A stretch of 64,000 nt of DNA, from the NCBI GenBank assembly GCA_963169105.1, contig OY720636.1, positions 117,260,188-117,324,187 of the forward strand. Reading direction: 5' to 3'. This document shows positions 61,201 to 64,000 of this stretch, in pieces (within the stretch, counting starts at the first letter, position 1; the number at the start of each line of letters is the position of its first letter). Both the position numbers and the translations under genes were made by a program. The DNA is from Ceriagrion tenellum (Eukaryota > Arthropoda > Insecta > Odonata > Coenagrionidae). The notes under the pieces are model-generated. The model worked only from the letters and a program-made list of their open reading frames with translations. It made no database searches and was not told the origin of the DNA.

Positions 61201-64000
61201 GTGCATTTAACGAAGACCAGAAAGAATATAAGAATGGTGGTGATATTTTAAGTGACTTTTCCATTAAAATTGAGGAGATATTTTTCCGATCAAGGATTAT
61301 GAATAGGGTAAAGAGTTTGCGAATGGAAGTGAGAGGGAATAATGTGTTTTATCGGAATAGGATTATATGCAAAATTCAACAGAGGCGATAGAACCCTCAT
61401 CCCTAGGGGTAAAGGTAGGTCATAAGCTATGAGAGAAAACACGGTTATAAGGAGACAAGAAAGAGGACTGTACACTGCATAGAAGTTCTCCCTCTTCCTA
61501 TCAAGATTAAGTCTTAAGTCTTCCTAAGTCTGGGGTGGTAATCGTGAGTCTTTGAGTGCACTAGTTAAGAACTCTTCAAGTAGATGAAAACAAATTCTAA
61601 GGCCACACTTCAATAAAATAAAGCTATCTCTGCGGTGAAATTAAATCCGCATATCTAGTATAATATATGACGAAACAATTATATTTTTAAAATTTCGTCT
61701 TCATTGGTGCCTTTTTATGACATGGGCTCACAGGGTAAAATTTATTTTTTAAAACTTTAGGGAAAATTATGTACACATGTTTTGCAACCGGCATGGTGCC
61801 ATATTATATTTTTTCGCAGATTATTAGAAACACCAGCGTATTACTTTGCGTTCATGGAATGTGGTATTTCGTAAAAATCTTTTCAATGCCTCATTTTTCA
61901 CCCACCGTGTATGAAGTATTCATCATGATTGCATAACTTCATTTAGACAATTCATTTTATTACTTTCTTTACACCCGAAAAGAAGAGAGTTTATTTGAAA
62001 GAAGAAAGTAAAATGCTTCCGGTATAAATTAGAGGTAGAAAAACTTTCAAACATCTAATTAAAACTGAAATTTCATCACAACAATAATTCAATAAAATTT
62101 AGCCCATTTAAATGGCATTAATATTTGACATTTTAAAGTTGCCGACCTTCCCATCAATAAATTCACAACGAAGGGCTAATAGCCTTTAATTATCTCCTTT
62201 AGCTGATTGGAACATTCCACTCAAACAAAAATGGCAAACTTTATCAGAGAGACCCAATAATTTTAGAAAATAAACTAAGAATAAAATATGCAGCATCTGA
62301 CCCTGCTTAAGATACGGAGCCCGAATATATCTTGCGTTGCGTTGCTTGGATATTTTTCCGAAATTGACCATTGTAGTTAAATCGAAGGAATTTAATATTG
62401 AAGACCTAATTACAAGCAAGAGAAAATCGATTTGTACCGTGGAACCGTAGTAACAACAACGCCATTGCGGATAAAGTAATGGCATTTAATTTTGAAAACC
62501 CAATTACAAGCAAAAAAATATTTTTTTAAATCTAATCGAAAGTTTCAAAGAGGTAATGTGTTGGCGTCCCAAATTAAAGCAAAAATGTTGCTTTCAAACA
62601 TTAAGACATTGTACATTTTTTCACTAAATGTCTACCAGCGTTTCAAGTCCTTAATTGAAAGATCCCCCTCATAATTTCTTAAAGGACTAATAATCATATA
62701 CTAAAAAATCAGGGGAAAAATTATCCTGAGATACAAGATAACCATAGAAGCAACTTCATCATGGTGAAATTTAGTATATTTGTCAAACTCAGAATGAAAT
62801 CGGGATCACTCACCAGGTAATGGTCTATTTCATATTGCTTCCAAAAGAACACCTGAACGAAAAATATTAGGGTATGGACATATTAAAGGATGAGGTGTTT
62901 ATGAATATTAATCATACCCCACCTTACCAATACCATAACGCCTTAGGAAAATGTGCCTCTATAAAAAACCGTCATTGTTTGAGGAATTCTACTGAAGAAA
63001 AACCATTTGCACTGACTGGAACACAAACCCGGGACCATACATTTTGTGCCGTGTATTTTAGCCAGGTAAGATACCGAAGCTATAAACCTCGCATCTACCT
63101 CCTTGTTACAATGGTTTCATCGATATTTATCCTTACTCACTGTTGCATATATTTCATATCACGATTGCTCTTTAATACCCATGGTGATATCATGACGCCA
63201 TGCACGAGAGAAATATATATTCCATGCATCACGAAAGGGAAATATACAATGCATTTAACTAATACTATCACTTCAATCATTAAACGTTGGCTATGAGTTG
63301 TTAGCACTTAAAATACATCGATTAGTAAGACTCTAGAAAGTGTTCACATAAATTTCCATCACGAAAGACGAAGACTTTTCTACGAATCTGTCTACTCCTG
63401 CACTTATTGAACCATTATCCTCCTCGTGACCAGAAATGACCTCACGCCTCGAGTTGGAAACTCACTGCAGTCTCTGTAACAACCTTCAGAAATACTTATA
63501 CGCCCACCCATCCGTCCTTATCCGTATTCAATGGATACCCACCCGATTTCTTCCTCCATGCCTTTCAAATTACATTACTCATCCCATAATTAGAGAAGTC
63601 ATCGGCTTAGGTTGCATATTTCTGCAAAGCGTCTGGCATGAGCAGAAAGAAATCATTTATAGGACTTTATAATTTGATATCGCTCTTTTTCGATCCAACA
63701 AAAGAAGTACGCTTGTGCTGATACCTTACTTTCCAAAACGTGACATTTATAACCTTCCATAAGCCACCCAACGTTTTATTTTCGCTTTTTTTTTAAATTT
63801 AAGACTCTCACTCTCCATAAGCCATTCCCTGTCTTAGATCAGTGCTCAAATAAATTCTTGAAATACATTCTCCAAGATTTTTGCGTTGATTTATGATTAT
63901 CTTGTTTTGGAAAATATAAGAGAAAGTATTTTCAACGCAAAAGATAATCCTATATCTTTTTCAAAACCGACGAGCATATGATTAACAGCCACTCCTTTCC
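55291..64000. other. AT-rich stretch, no gene seen
   Basis: Nearly 9 kb is without a recognised gene, RNA or repeat family. Open frames such as 56917-57105, 58049-58441, 62186-62485 and 62874-63296 have no domain or convincing splice context. A weak local echo (ATTACAAGCAA near 62409 and 62501) is the only internal similarity noticed. Confidence 0.45.

Noticed and set aside
62874..63296. 140-codon plus-strand frame containing GTQTRDHT
   Set aside because: GTQTRD-like text often appears in spurious translations of arthropod repeats, and a vaguely similar phrase at 33550 is too weak to define a family.
1..64000. CRISPR arrays, prokaryotic operons, tRNA or rRNA genes, endogenous viral genes
   Set aside because: No regularly spaced direct repeats, no tRNA B-box with cloverleaf, no rRNA core sequence and no viral structural or polymerase motif were seen. 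The gene content is that of eukaryotic transposons.

Overview
This window looks like AT-rich, repeat-dense, non-coding DNA from a large arthropod nuclear genome, probably an insect. I infer that from the decayed transposable elements: pogo/Tigger and mariner transposases, hAT-type ends, several non-LTR reverse transcriptase tails and a Penelope-like GIY-YIG endonuclease. Open frames are short, and introns and splice signals are eukaryotic. I found no intact host gene, tRNA, rRNA or CRISPR array. I cannot name the species.

Layout. 1-12 kb: mostly unrecognised AT-rich DNA, with one copy of a dispersed repeat (family A, 3.6-4.4 kb), a non-LTR retrotransposon tail (5.28-5.42 kb) and a cluster of long G runs (7.6-8.3 kb). 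12.7-18 kb: the 3' part of a Penelope-like element, then the 5' end and N-terminal coding part of a mariner element. A compositionally odd block follows, with GCC-rich inverted segments near both edges, clusters of GTCGAC palindromes, an ATCGA-rich degenerate satellite and a 111-bp tandem duplication. 20.5-22 kb: family A and B repeats interleaved. 25.5 kb: a 146-bp near-perfect palindrome carrying a hammerhead-core-like motif on each strand. 29.5-34.6 kb: three non-LTR retrotransposon fragments in mixed orientation.

34.6-37.6 kb holds the best-preserved element, a pogo-type DNA transposon of about 2.95 kb. It has inverted ends, many copies of a subterminal GTAAGAGTACGCA motif, a broken transposase (helix-turn-helix plus DDD nuclease) and a C-terminal PHD-like finger. 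38-48 kb: two inverted copies of repeat C, an internally deleted mariner, a 286-bp hAT-like non-autonomous element with an 8-bp target duplication, a Tigger-like end and a 200-bp direct duplication. 49.8-51.1 kb: a second family B copy whose ACAG microsatellite tail appears split by about 480 bp of GC-richer DNA. 52.3 kb: an 87-bp tandem duplication. 54.5-55.3 kb: another reverse transcriptase remnant. 55.3-64 kb: nothing recognisable.

Nothing here forms an operon or pathway. The annotatable content is a record of element insertion, internal deletion and decay. The items most worth checking are the pogo element with its PHD tail and subterminal motifs, the double hammerhead-like palindrome, and the odd block at 13.8-17.7 kb.
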